Shown here piece after piece: positions 44,601 through 51,214 of a stretch of 64,000 nt of DNA (position 1 is the first letter of the stretch; each line of letters opens with the position of its first letter). This DNA comes from VRUE01 sp963824705 (GTDB taxonomy: Bacteria; Actinomycetota; Thermoleophilia; Solirubrobacterales; 70-9). The notes under the pieces are model-generated. The model saw nothing but the letters and a program-made list of their open reading frames with translations. It ran no database searches and had not been told where the DNA came from. The DNA is taken from NCBI GenBank assembly GCA_963824705.1, contig CAWGQE010000003.1:744001-808000 (forward strand). The letters run 5' to 3'. A program made the position numbers and the translations under genes.

Positions 44601-44910
44601 CCACAAGCTCCCCGACCTCGTCTTCGATCTGCACGGCCTCGTCGACGTTGAGGTCTCCACCAGGATCGATTCTGCCCAAGGCGGCATCAGGGCAACTGTC
44701 CAAGACGCACCCGATGCCCCGATCTCCAAAGTGCTCTTGAAGATGCAGGGAGCCGAAAAGGGCCTGATCGTCAACAGCAGGAACCTCTGTGGGCACGACA
44801 GCAGGGCAAACGTGGAAGGCGAAGGGCAAAACGGCAAGCAGGTCGCTCTCAAGCCGGTGATGCGGGCCGATTGTGGTGGGAAGCGGAAGCACAAACGGCA
44901 TCGGGGATAG
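41695..44910 (+). CDS. Giant secreted protein with repeated cysteine-pair modules
   Basis: 1,071 aa. I choose ATG 41695, preceded by AAAAGGAGA, over GTG 41635. A signal peptide follows (FCQVALLGLILPAAAAATPA). The N-terminal part is a DUF11-like beta domain. Then a module recurs about four times: a Cys, 8-25 residues, CP-x-x-S-x-IG, then TPLL-x-x-I-x-G-x-VY or similar (near 42427, 43140, 43796 and 44480). The end is basic (CGGKRKHKRHRG). Probably an extracellular adhesin or envelope layer protein; same operon as the NHL protein. Confidence 0.83.
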   Translation: MTPRARFPRLARRFCQVALLGLILPAAAAATPAPEVQLIAPTAIEAGQSSIAEAYVTNNSNQPLAGPITITETVSAGAELSAPFFAESAFDEFKRVTGESCVQSGSSWTCTLTVESPGIRGGVVLYRVEERQLLTVEPGATEDIAFSVRVTSGNAPPVEVTRTVQVGPSPPFAVAWKGGLRKADRSTFNAAGSTPQDFTTDLEPTTFSKFFFGALPTIGGTEQLDDAIAHLPPGLIGNPQATPICPLVGLLRFLDNTPDCPQDSQIGVFRGMVNGKMLVAGLYNVEAPAGAAARFGFSAHRIPILLTATLNPDDYGIDVSSFNTNTTLSLGDAVIEIWGVPADASHDGVRGLCLATAGLGGSGDECPSGQPRTAFLRTPTRCDSPASVGLQATTYQHPEIVHKESFELPALKACDRIPFDPSIDAQTTSLDTESPSGLHVNVNMPNTGLENPEAVSESDIKEVKVSLPQGVTLNPSQAEGLGVCSPAQYESSELSFHPDGTKGCPADSKIGSVEVHTPLLKETIPGNVYVAKPYDNPFDSLLAIYVVLEEPMRGVLVKLAGKVEPDEKTGKIVTTFSDLPQQPFSSFEFKFREGARAPLVTPSTCGTYTTEAEFTPWANPDQTIKRSTGFQITRGIGGAPCPNGAPGFKPGFSAGSINNNAGSFSAFDMRLTRQDGEQDMTRFSTTLPPGVLGKLAGVSKCPETAIAIAKAKTGLDERANPSCPASSEIGHSLVGAGVGSVLTYIPGKIYLGGPFHGDPLSVIAITPAVAGPFDVGTVVVHEALTLNPKTAEVEVDGAASDPIPHILKGIPAKVRDLRVYVDRPDFILNPTSCAPSATDAILAGGGADPFSVADDVPVALTSRYQAAGCQGLGFKPNLSLNLKGGTKRGEFPALKALYKPRKGDANVKGLVVRLPRSAFLEQGHIRTICTRVQFAADNCPKASVYGQIKAWTPLLEEPLAGPVYLRSSSHKLPDLVFDLHGLVDVEVSTRIDSAQGGIRATVQDAPDAPISKVLLKMQGAEKGLIVNSRNLCGHDSRANVEGEGQNGKQVALKPVMRADCGGKRKHKRHRG

Positions 44911-44940
44911 GCGGTTGCCCACGATGGCCCTTCTGATCAT

Positions 44941-45022
44941 CGATACCACGTGCGTATCTTGACAAATGCATACTGACGTGTTTGTATTGGCTGGTGTCTT
45001 CGGCTGAGAACGCAGCTGGTAT
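44941..45022 (+). promoter_or_regulatory. Promoter region B, related to 37451-37532
   Basis: GATAC-N7-GTATC at 44942-44958, then TTGACA at 44959-44964, and the same downstream blocks (GTCTTC, GAACG) as region A at identical spacing over 82 bp. It drives the overlapping tetR pair. The -10 box (near 44982-44988) is weak. Confidence 0.6.
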
Positions 45023-45026
45023 CAAG

Positions 45027-45707
45027 GTGGCGACCCGCGAGTCGCGCGGGTCGCGCCGGCGGCCAGATGTCGCTCCGCCGAGGGTCGAGAAGATCCCGCC
45101 TCGGTCCGGCCTTTCGCGGGCGGAGGTGATCGCCAACCAGCGCCGCCGCATCTTCGAGGGCCTCGCCGCCGCCCTCTCCTACCATGGCTACGAGGACACG
45201 AAGGTCACCGACGTGGTCGAATTGTCTGGCGTCTCCCGCGCCACCTTCTACGAGCGCTTCGAGAGCAAGGAGGCCTGCTTCGCGGCCGCCTACGAAGACG
45301 GGGTGGAGCGGCTCGCCGCGGCGGTTGAGGCGGCGGCGACAGAGGAGGGCGATTGGGAGGCCGGTCTCTCGGCTGGCTTGCGCGCCGGCCTCGAGCTCCT
45401 TGCAGCCGACCCGCCGCTCGCTCACCTGCTCTTGGTCGAGTCGCTTGCCGCCGCCCGCCCCGCTCGGCTCGAGCACGAGCGCTCGCTCGTCCGCCTGGCC
45501 GAAGCCCTGCGTCCCCCGGCCGCGTTGCCGGGTGGCGAAGATGTCCCGGAGGAAACGCTGCGGCTCTTGGCGGGAGGCCTGGCATCGCACGTTTCGGGCC
45601 GGATCCTCGCCGGCGAGGCGGAGCGACTGCCGGAGGACCACGATCTCTTGCTCAGCTTCCTGCTCGTGCCCACGCAGGCGGCCGATGCCCGGGTCGCCGC
45701 GGGCTGA
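45027..45707 (+). CDS. TetR-family regulator (first of an overlapping pair)
   Basis: 226 aa from GTG 45027; a TTG at 44982 lies within the putative -10 region and is rejected. The helix-turn-helix is at about residues 45-90 (KVTDVVELSGVSRATFYERF ESKEACF). The ligand domain is Leu- and Ala-rich. Its 3' end overlaps the next tetR by 23 bp, so both are made together and may form heterodimers. Target is likely the promoter pair shared with the secreted-protein operon. Confidence 0.87.
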   Translation: MATRESRGSRRRPDVAPPRVEKIPPRSGLSRAEVIANQRRRIFEGLAAALSYHGYEDTKVTDVVELSGVSRATFYERFESKEACFAAAYEDGVERLAAAVEAAATEEGDWEAGLSAGLRAGLELLAADPPLAHLLLVESLAAARPARLEHERSLVRLAEALRPPAALPGGEDVPEETLRLLAGGLASHVSGRILAGEAERLPEDHDLLLSFLLVPTQAADARVAAG

Positions 45708-46353
45708 CGCCGAGCCGGAGCGCTTCGAGCCGGGCGATCTTCCTGAGCTGCCGGCCGAGCTCGCCCTCTCGCAGCTGCCTCCCGGCCGTCACGGATTGCC
45801 GCGCTCCTTCGTCGCCCGCAACCAGCGCCTGCGCATCGTCGCCGCGATGCTCAACGTCTTGCCACGGCACGGCTACGCCGAGACGACCATAGGTCACCTG
45901 ACCGCCGAGGCGGGCGTCTCCCGTGCCGCCTTCTACGCCCAGTTCGCAAGCAAGGAGGAGTGCTTCCTGGCGACCTATGACATCGCCGCCGCGTGGCTCT
46001 GCGAGCGGGTGGAGGGAGCGGCCGAGGCCGGGGGGCAGTGGCCGGAGAGCGTTCGCGCAGGCGTCTCGGAGGCGATGCGGCTGCTCGCCGCCAACCCTGA
46101 CATTGCCCACCTGATCGCTGTCGAGGCCCTACAGGCGGGCTCGATCGCTCGCCGGCGGCGTCAGGCTTGCATCGAGCACCTCGCCGAGGCATTGCATGCC
46201 AGCCGGCCCGCCAACGCCGAGCTGCCCGAGGACCTCGAGGAGCTCCTGATCGGTGGCACCCTCTCGTTGATCGGCCGCTACGTCGACGCCGGGCGTTGCG
46301 AGCATCTGCCCGACGCGACCGCCGATCTGGTGGCGCTATACTTTTTGAAGTAA
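45685..46353 (+). CDS. TetR-family regulator (second of an overlapping pair)
   Basis: 222 aa from ATG 45685. HTH at about residues 50-95 (TIGHLTAEAGVSRAAFYAQF ASKEECF). Sequence and layout are clearly paralogous to the preceding protein. Its last codons (LYFLK) and stop are encoded by the 19-bp motif that also precedes cysM, so the gene end doubles as a likely promoter for the sulfur-carrier genes. Confidence 0.87.
   Translation: MPGSPRADAEPERFEPGDLPELPAELALSQLPPGRHGLPRSFVARNQRLRIVAAMLNVLPRHGYAETTIGHLTAEAGVSRAAFYAQFASKEECFLATYDIAAAWLCERVEGAAEAGGQWPESVRAGVSEAMRLLAANPDIAHLIAVEALQAGSIARRRRQACIEHLAEALHASRPANAELPEDLEELLIGGTLSLIGRYVDAGRCEHLPDATADLVALYFLK
46335..46353 (+). repeat. 19-bp direct repeat (copy 1) before the rhodanese-MoeB gene
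   Basis: GCTATACTTTTTGAAGTAA occurs here and identically at 51465-51483 before cysM. It contains a good -10 box (TATACT) and a TACTT/AAGTA dyad. Shared promoter or operator is the likely meaning. Confidence 0.7.
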
Positions 46354-46405
46354 AGCCGGATCGGAATTAGGGTATTTCCCCTTTTCCCAGTCTTATAGGA
46401 GAGGC

Positions 46406-47563
46406 ATGGCCCCCACGGATGTGAAGCAGCAGGTCGAGGAGATCGAGCCCTTCGAGGCGCAGCAGGAGATCGAGGCCGGCGACGTCGTCCTGATCGACAC
46501 CCGCGAGCCGCACGAGTACCAGGAGGCGCATCTCGAGAACGGCAAGCTCGTGCCGCCCGGACTGCTCGGCGACGAAATCGCCGGCGCGGCACCCGACAAG
46601 TCGGCCCGCACGATCCTCTACTGCCGCAGCGGCAACCGCTCATACAAGGCGGCCGAGCAGCTGCAGGCGCTCGGCTACGAGGACGTCGCCTCGATGGCCG
46701 GCGGGATCCTCGCCTGGCAGGAGCAGGGGCTGCCGGTCGTCGCCGCCAGCGGCATGACGCCCGAGCAGCGCGACCGCTACTCGCGCCACACGCTGCTGCC
46801 CGAGGTCGGGGTCGACGGCCAGCTGAAGATGCTCAACGCGAAGGTGCTGCTGGTCGGCGCCGGCGGACTCGGCGCGCCGACCGCGCTCTACCTCGCCGCC
46901 GCCGGGATCGGCACCCTCGGGCTGGTCGACGATGACGTCGTCGATGCCTCCAACCTGCAGCGCCAGGTGATCCACAACACCGAACGGATCGGCGTGTCGA
47001 AGACCACCTCGGCGCGGCTGACGATAGAAGCGCTCAATCCCGACGTGGACGTCGTCGAGCACAACTTCCGCCTCAACTCCGCCAACATCGTCGAGATCCT
47101 CAGCGAGTACGACGTGATCGTCGACGGGGCCGACAACTTCCCCACCCGCTACCTGCTCAACGACGCCTCGGTGCGGCTGCGCAAGCCGGTCGTCTCGGCC
47201 TCGATCCTCAGCTTCGACGGCCAGATCTCGACCTTCGTCCCCTTCGAGGGCCCCTGCTACCGCTGCCTCTACCCGACGCCGCCGCCGGCCGAGCTGGCGC
47301 CGAGCTGCTCGGCCAACGGCGTGCTCGGCGTGATGGCCGGGACGATGGGCCTGCTGCAGGCCAACGAGGTGCTGAAGCTGGTGCTGGGGATCGGCGAGCC
47401 GCTGATCGGCCGCCTGCTGCTCTTCGAGGCGCTGAGCACGCGCTTCACCGAGCTCAAGGTCCGCCGCGACCCAAGCTGCCCGATTTGTGGCCCAGACGCG
47501 CCGGAGATCGCCGACGAGGATCTCGGCAAGTTCCCCGACTACGACGCGTTCTGCGCCGGGTAA
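46406..47563 (+). CDS. Rhodanese-MoeB/ThiF fusion, sulfur-carrier activating enzyme
   Basis: 385 aa. Residues about 10-115 are a rhodanese domain with active-site loop YCRSGNRS; residues about 120-385 are an E1-like adenylyltransferase with GAGGLGAP nucleotide loop, DGADNFPTRYL, and the zinc pairs CYRCLYP and CPICG. This order (rhodanese first) is reversed from mycobacterial MoeZ. Role: adenylate then thiocarboxylate the C-terminus of the CysO-like carrier encoded next. ATG 46406 follows AGGAGAGG. Confidence 0.9.
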   Translation: MAPTDVKQQVEEIEPFEAQQEIEAGDVVLIDTREPHEYQEAHLENGKLVPPGLLGDEIAGAAPDKSARTILYCRSGNRSYKAAEQLQALGYEDVASMAGGILAWQEQGLPVVAASGMTPEQRDRYSRHTLLPEVGVDGQLKMLNAKVLLVGAGGLGAPTALYLAAAGIGTLGLVDDDVVDASNLQRQVIHNTERIGVSKTTSARLTIEALNPDVDVVEHNFRLNSANIVEILSEYDVIVDGADNFPTRYLLNDASVRLRKPVVSASILSFDGQISTFVPFEGPCYRCLYPTPPPAELAPSCSANGVLGVMAGTMGLLQANEVLKLVLGIGEPLIGRLLLFEALSTRFTELKVRRDPSCPICGPDAPEIADEDLGKFPDYDAFCAG

Positions 47564-47601
47564 CGGCCGACTCGATCGGCCTCCATTAGGATCGCGTCCC
47601 G

Positions 47602-47880
47602 ATGGCAACGATTCGCATCCCACCAGTGCTGCGCGCCCAGACCGGGGGGCAGCCCGAGGTCGAGGCCGACGGCTCTGACGTCGGCGAGGTGCTGCGCGCG
47701 CTGACCGCCGAGCATCCCGCCACTGAGGAGCAGCTCTTCGGTCCCGAAGGCGACCTCAACCGCTACGTCAACGTCTACCTCAACGACGAGGACGTGCGGG
47801 TGCTCGACGGGCTCGACACCGCCGTAGCGGACGGCGACACGGTAGTCATCCTTCCCGCCATGGCCGGCGGGGCGTGTTAG
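47602..47880 (+). CDS. CysO/MoaD-like sulfur carrier protein
   Basis: 92 aa with a ubiquitin-like beta-grasp pattern (TIRIPPVLRAQTGGQPEVEA, YVNVYLNDEDVRVLDGLDTA, GDTVVILPAMAGG). The last residues are GG followed by Ala-Cys, so the reactive diglycine is not terminal and needs trimming. In the mycobacterial pathway CysO-thiocarboxylate gives sulfur to O-phosphoserine on CysM and Mec+ releases cysteine; all partners lie here, though a transposon now separates this gene from cysM. Confidence 0.88.
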   Translation: MATIRIPPVLRAQTGGQPEVEADGSDVGEVLRALTAEHPATEEQLFGPEGDLNRYVNVYLNDEDVRVLDGLDTAVADGDTVVILPAMAGGAC

Positions 47881-47916
47881 TAGTCCTATAGACCCTTAAC
47901 GCGCCCCGAGCCAGGG

Positions 47917-47924
47917 TTTCTCGG
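47917..47924. repeat. 8-bp target duplication (left copy) of the cargo transposon
   Basis: TTTCTCGG at 47917-47924 is repeated exactly at 51452-51459, directly outside the right end. Eight bases fits IS1/IS1595-group transposases. Confidence 0.9.
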
Positions 47925-47946
47925 GGTAGTGGGTCAGTTTGATCTC
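47925..47946 (+). repeat. Left terminal inverted repeat of the cargo transposon
   Basis: Starts GGTAGTGGGTCAGTTTG, then A-TCTC; the right end complement has G-TCTC. One mismatch in 22 bases. Confidence 0.9.
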
Positions 47947-48057
47947 CTCCTAGATTCGCCCCGCCAAGTCCTCTAGCTTCGCTGCCGACATAGAGACCAA
48001 ACGGCGGGGGCGTCGCGCTAACGACCCCCCGCCCGGCACCGAAAGGACGACCTTCCG

Positions 48058-48309
48058 ATGCAAGCGAATCGTAAGCGGCGGCACTGGCCCGGTGACCGCA
48101 TCCCCCTCCAGCGCGCCGTCATGGCGCTCACGTTGGCGGTCTACCCCCATTGGCGCACGATCCCCGAGCTGGCCCGCGAGATCGGCAACCGGGGCATCCT
48201 GACGCGGGCCATTTTGGAGTTGATCGGACTCGGCTTGCTCGAAAGCCACGGCTCGGCCGTGCGTCCCACCAAGCCAGTTGCCCACCTTGAACGGCTGATG
48301 CTGCCATGA
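48058..48309 (+). CDS. Small winged-helix-like cargo protein, 83 aa
   Basis: ATG 48058 follows GGAAGG-rich sequence about 10 bases upstream... of moderate strength. The stretch RTIPELAREIGNRGILTRAI then LELIGLGLLESHGSAVRPTK reads as a helix-turn-helix with a wing. The stop overlaps the XRE gene start as ATGA. Likely a DNA-binding component of the cargo module. Family not recognised. Confidence 0.65.
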   Translation: MQANRKRRHWPGDRIPLQRAVMALTLAVYPHWRTIPELAREIGNRGILTRAILELIGLGLLESHGSAVRPTKPVAHLERLMLP

Positions 48310-48569
48310 CGGTCCGAGAGCGATTCGCGGCCAACCTGCGCAGCACCCGCAAGCATCGCGGCCTGTCACAGGAAGCCTTGGCGGTGCGCGCATCGCTTCA
48401 CCGGACCCAGATCGGCCTCTTGGAGCGCGGGGCACGGATGCCGCGCATCGACACCCTGATCAAACTGGCTATCGCGCTCGACTGCGATCCCGCTGACCTG
48501 ATTGCCGGGATCGAGTGGCGGCCTGCCCAAGTCGGGGACCCCGGCGGCTACGCTGTGAGCGATGGCTAA
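48306..48569 (+). CDS. XRE-family transcriptional regulator
   Basis: 87 aa, almost all helix-turn-helix: RFAANLRSTRKHRGLSQEAL, then HRTQIGLLERGARMPRIDTL, ending with a short tail. Typical of Cro/CI-type regulators of mobile modules and restriction or toxin systems. Overlaps the gene before by 4 bp and the one after by 8 bp (ATGGCTAA), so it is the middle of a coupled triplet. Confidence 0.88.
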   Translation: MTVRERFAANLRSTRKHRGLSQEALAVRASLHRTQIGLLERGARMPRIDTLIKLAIALDCDPADLIAGIEWRPAQVGDPGGYAVSDG

Positions 48570-48783
48570 GCGCTCGAAGAAGCCCGCCGACCTGAATCGC
48601 CTCGCCGCCGCCATCGTTGGCGACGCGACCGATGAGACGCCGCAGGAGCCGGAATCCCAACATGCACGCGCTGGGCGATCTGGAGGGCTCAGGGGAGGAA
48701 AGGAGCGTGCAAAGCGCCTATCTCCCAACGAACGTTCCGAGATCGCCAGAAAGGCCGCACGTGCGCGCTGGGAGAAATCCTGA
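48562..48783 (+). CDS. Small basic KGG-like/histone-H1-like protein
   Basis: 73 aa, strongly basic. The part GRSGGLRGGKERAKRLSPNE then RSEIARKAARARWEKS matches a short motif (GG-K-AR-LSPE-R-IA-KAA-ARW) found in many small bacterial proteins of unknown function, probably nucleic-acid binding. ATG 48562 overlaps the XRE stop by 8 bp. Confidence 0.75.
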   Translation: MAKRSKKPADLNRLAAAIVGDATDETPQEPESQHARAGRSGGLRGGKERAKRLSPNERSEIARKAARARWEKS

Positions 48784-48822
48784 GCGCACGCCGCCTCTGG
48801 CATACCCCCGCCGCTCCTTGAT

Positions 48823-49740
48823 ATGAATCCGTCCGTACCTATGGGGGGCGAAGAACAAAAGGTTGCCGCAGCCGCCTCCGAGCGGGACGCCGACAGCATC
48901 ATCGAAGGCCAGCTTAAGGAGCGGCTCGAAAATCTAGAGTCGACCGCCGGGGCGGACGTACTCGCCTACTTCGGGCCGATTTACCCGATGGCGAGCGAAA
49001 TGATCAAGGACGCGGTTGAGGCCCTGCCAGCAAAGCGCGACGAGATTTTCTTCCTCTTGGATACGGGCGGCGGCCTGATTGACGTGGCAGAGCGCATTGC
49101 GATCATTCTGCGGCACCACTACAAACGAGTGGCCTTCATTGTTCCGGGCGAGGCGATGTCAGCGGGGACGATCCTCGTCATGGCGGGGGATTCCATCTAC
49201 ATGGACTACGCCTCGATGCTGGGGCCAATAGACCCGCAGATCGAGACTAACGCGGGAAAATGGGTTCCGGCGCTTGGTTATCTGGAGCAGTACGAACGAC
49301 TAATTGAAAAATCGGACGAAGGAATCTTGACTAGCGCCGAGATGACCTATCTAGTGGAGGCCTTTAACCCCGCAGAGCTCTACCAATACGAACAGGAGAC
49401 CGAGCTTTCAATCGCTCTCTTGGAAGAGTGGCTAGCGAAATATAAGTTCAAGAACTGGAGGAAAACTGAGTCTCAGGGCAAGAAAGTCACCGCCGAAATG
49501 CGGAAGAAGCGGGCCAAGGAAATCGCCCAGAAACTCAACGACACGAAGCGCTGGCACTCCCATAGCCGTGGGATACCAATGGAAGTCCTGCGGCGCGATC
49601 TAAAGCTCTTGATCAACGATTTCGGGGCGGATGTTGATCTCGGTCCCGCTGTGCAGGGGTACTACCATCTTCTGAAGGACTACAGTTTCAAGAGAGGCTA
49701 TAGAGTCGTCTTGCATACGAGGGAGCGCTACATTGGCTAA
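48823..49740 (+). CDS. Serine dehydrogenase proteinase family (ClpP-class) protease
   Basis: 305 aa from ATG 48823. The ClpP/SppA-like core shows LLDTGGGLIDVAERIAIIL, the nucleophile region VPGEAMSAGTILVMAGD (Ser in AMSAGT) and MLGPIDPQI, the hallmarks of the SDH_sah family, distantly related to SppA. No signal peptide or membrane helix, so it is cytoplasmic. The C-terminal third is helical and charged. Substrate unknown; related genes occur in defence islands and on mobile elements. GC is lower than in the host genes around the element. Confidence 0.85.
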   Translation: MNPSVPMGGEEQKVAAAASERDADSIIEGQLKERLENLESTAGADVLAYFGPIYPMASEMIKDAVEALPAKRDEIFFLLDTGGGLIDVAERIAIILRHHYKRVAFIVPGEAMSAGTILVMAGDSIYMDYASMLGPIDPQIETNAGKWVPALGYLEQYERLIEKSDEGILTSAEMTYLVEAFNPAELYQYEQETELSIALLEEWLAKYKFKNWRKTESQGKKVTAEMRKKRAKEIAQKLNDTKRWHSHSRGIPMEVLRRDLKLLINDFGADVDLGPAVQGYYHLLKDYSFKRGYRVVLHTRERYIG

Positions 49741-49912
49741 CGAAAATCACTCCAAACCCAGCGCCGAGACCATCGCGGCTAATAACCCCAAGGTCGACCT
49801 CAAGGTTGTTGAGGAGGCGCGCGGTTTTATCGCGGAGCGTCGTGCGGAGGGTCGACCGCGACGCGGCTACAACCTTGCTTCTGGGCACTCACGTCGCCTA
49901 GTTACGCGCTAG
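49733..49912 (+). CDS. Small protein coupled to the SDH protease, 59 aa
   Basis: TTG 49733 overlaps the protease stop by 8 bp (TTGGCTAA). The peptide is basic (EARGFIAERRAEGRPRRGYN) with no recognised fold. Coupling suggests a subunit, inhibitor or substrate of the protease. No start stronger than the TTG is available. Confidence 0.5.
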   Translation: MANENHSKPSAETIAANNPKVDLKVVEEARGFIAERRAEGRPRRGYNLASGHSRRLVTR

Positions 49913-49993
49913 CCATCCTCAGTTCATAGCTTTGAAAGCCCGGTAGCTCCCGGAGCTTCGCCGAACGGTTTTCCGTCCGATAGCTCAAGCATA

Positions 49994-50836
49994 ATGGTCA
50001 GTATGAACAGGCTGTCCACCGAGAAGCGCGCGCAGATCATCGGCTGCCTGGTCGAGGGCAGCAGCATCCGAGCCACGGTCCGCATGACCGGCGCGGCCAA
50101 GAACACGATCACCAAGCTGCTGGTTGATCTTGGGGAAGCCTGCGCCGAGTACCAGGATGGCGTGCTGGTCGACCTCCCATGCAAGGTGGTCGAGGCTGAT
50201 GAGATTTGGGCCTTTTGTCATGCGAAGCAGAAGAACGTCCCGGAGCAGTTCAAGGGGATGCCGGGCTATGGCGATGTCTGGACGTTCACGGCCCTCTGCG
50301 CCGATACGAAGCTGGTTCCGTCCTGGCTGGTCGGGGAGCGGACGATGGACGATGCCGAGGTCTTCCTGACCGACCTCGCCAACCGGATGGCCGGGCGCAT
50401 CCAGCTAAGCACGGACGGACACCGGATCTATGAAGGGACCGTCGGCCCTTCGTTCGCCAACGAAGTCGATTGGGCACAGATCCAGAAGGCCTATGCCTCA
50501 GGGGGAGAACACGGCAAATACAGCCCGCCGGTCTGCATCGGGACGAAGCGCATCCCGCTGAAGGGCGATCCCGATCCCGACCGGATCTCGACCAGCTACG
50601 TCGAGCGTCAGAACCTCACGATGCGAATGGGGATGCGCCGCTTTACCCGGCTAACCAATGGCTTCAGCCGCAAGGTCGAGAACCTGGCCCACTCGGTTTC
50701 TCTGCACTTTCTCCATTACAACTTCGCCCGGCCCCACACGGCTTTGAAGGAGCGCTATCCCCGGACGCCTGCGATGGCGGCGGGGGTTGCCGATCACGTT
50801 TGGTCACTGGAAGAGATCGCGGCGCTCTTAGATTGA
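49994..50836 (+). CDS. IS1-like DDE transposase
   Basis: 280 aa. N-terminal helix-turn-helix (STEKRAQIIGCLVEGSSIRA then KNTITKLLVDLG), then a DDE core with Asp in VEADEIWAF, Asp in QLSTDGHRIYEG and Glu in TSYVERQNLTMRMGMRRF; the end has NFARPHTALKERYPRTPAMA. This is the IS1-like group common in proteobacterial and actinobacterial elements. Start ATG 49994 or 50003. A strong stem-loop follows the stop. It is the only transposition gene in the element and appears intact. Confidence 0.92.
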   Translation: MVSMNRLSTEKRAQIIGCLVEGSSIRATVRMTGAAKNTITKLLVDLGEACAEYQDGVLVDLPCKVVEADEIWAFCHAKQKNVPEQFKGMPGYGDVWTFTALCADTKLVPSWLVGERTMDDAEVFLTDLANRMAGRIQLSTDGHRIYEGTVGPSFANEVDWAQIQKAYASGGEHGKYSPPVCIGTKRIPLKGDPDPDRISTSYVERQNLTMRMGMRRFTRLTNGFSRKVENLAHSVSLHFLHYNFARPHTALKERYPRTPAMAAGVADHVWSLEEIAALLD

Positions 50837-50840
50837 AAGT

Positions 50841-50877
50841 GGTTGGCGGCCCGGAGTGAGCGCTCCGGGCCGCCCCA
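50841..50877 (+). terminator. Stem-loop terminator after the transposase gene
   Basis: Perfect 12-bp arms GGCGGCCCGGAG (50844-50855) and CTCCGGGCCGCC (50862-50873) around a 6-nt loop, framed by GTT/AAC; only a short T-run follows. Between here and 51019 no other feature is seen. Confidence 0.65.
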
Positions 50878-51019
50878 ACTTTGGAGAACCACCGAACGGG
50901 GCCATGCTCTCAACCGGGTCGGACCGTCCGGGCCGATTGCAACGCTCCGCACGTACTGGGCCGGTACCCCAAAGTCTGTGAGCGCAGACGCCGGGCCGAG
51001 TGCAAAGGAGAACAACCGC

Positions 51020-51214
51020 ATGTCCGACAACCCGTTTTTCTACGTCTACCGCGACAAGGCCGGCGAATGGCGCTGGCGCTTGAGAGCTGCGGGGAACCAC
51101 GAGATCATCGCCGACTCGGCGGAGAGCTATGTGTCAAAAGGGGGAGCCGAGGACGCCGCTGAGCGGGTACAGCGGGACGCCCCTAAGGCTCTGATCGTGA
51201 CGGAAAGTTCGTAG
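51020..51214 (+). CDS. DUF1508 (YegP-like) small protein
   Basis: 64 aa from ATG 51020 after AAAGGAG. It has the family pattern NPFFYVYRDKAGEWRWRLRA followed by GNHEIIADSAESYVSKGGAE, a single YegP-type repeat (larger relatives carry two). Role unknown; such proteins are often found on plasmids and islands. Convergent with the next gene, overlapping by 32 bp. Confidence 0.8.
   Translation: MSDNPFFYVYRDKAGEWRWRLRAAGNHEIIADSAESYVSKGGAEDAAERVQRDAPKALIVTESS

Noticed and set aside
46354..47924. A larger island bounded by the two 19-bp repeats (46335 and 51465) as attachment sites
   Set aside because: The true transposon ends with inverted repeats and 8-bp duplications lie inside, and the DNA between 46354 and 47916 is host-type pathway genes. 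The 19-bp repeats fit promoter elements better.
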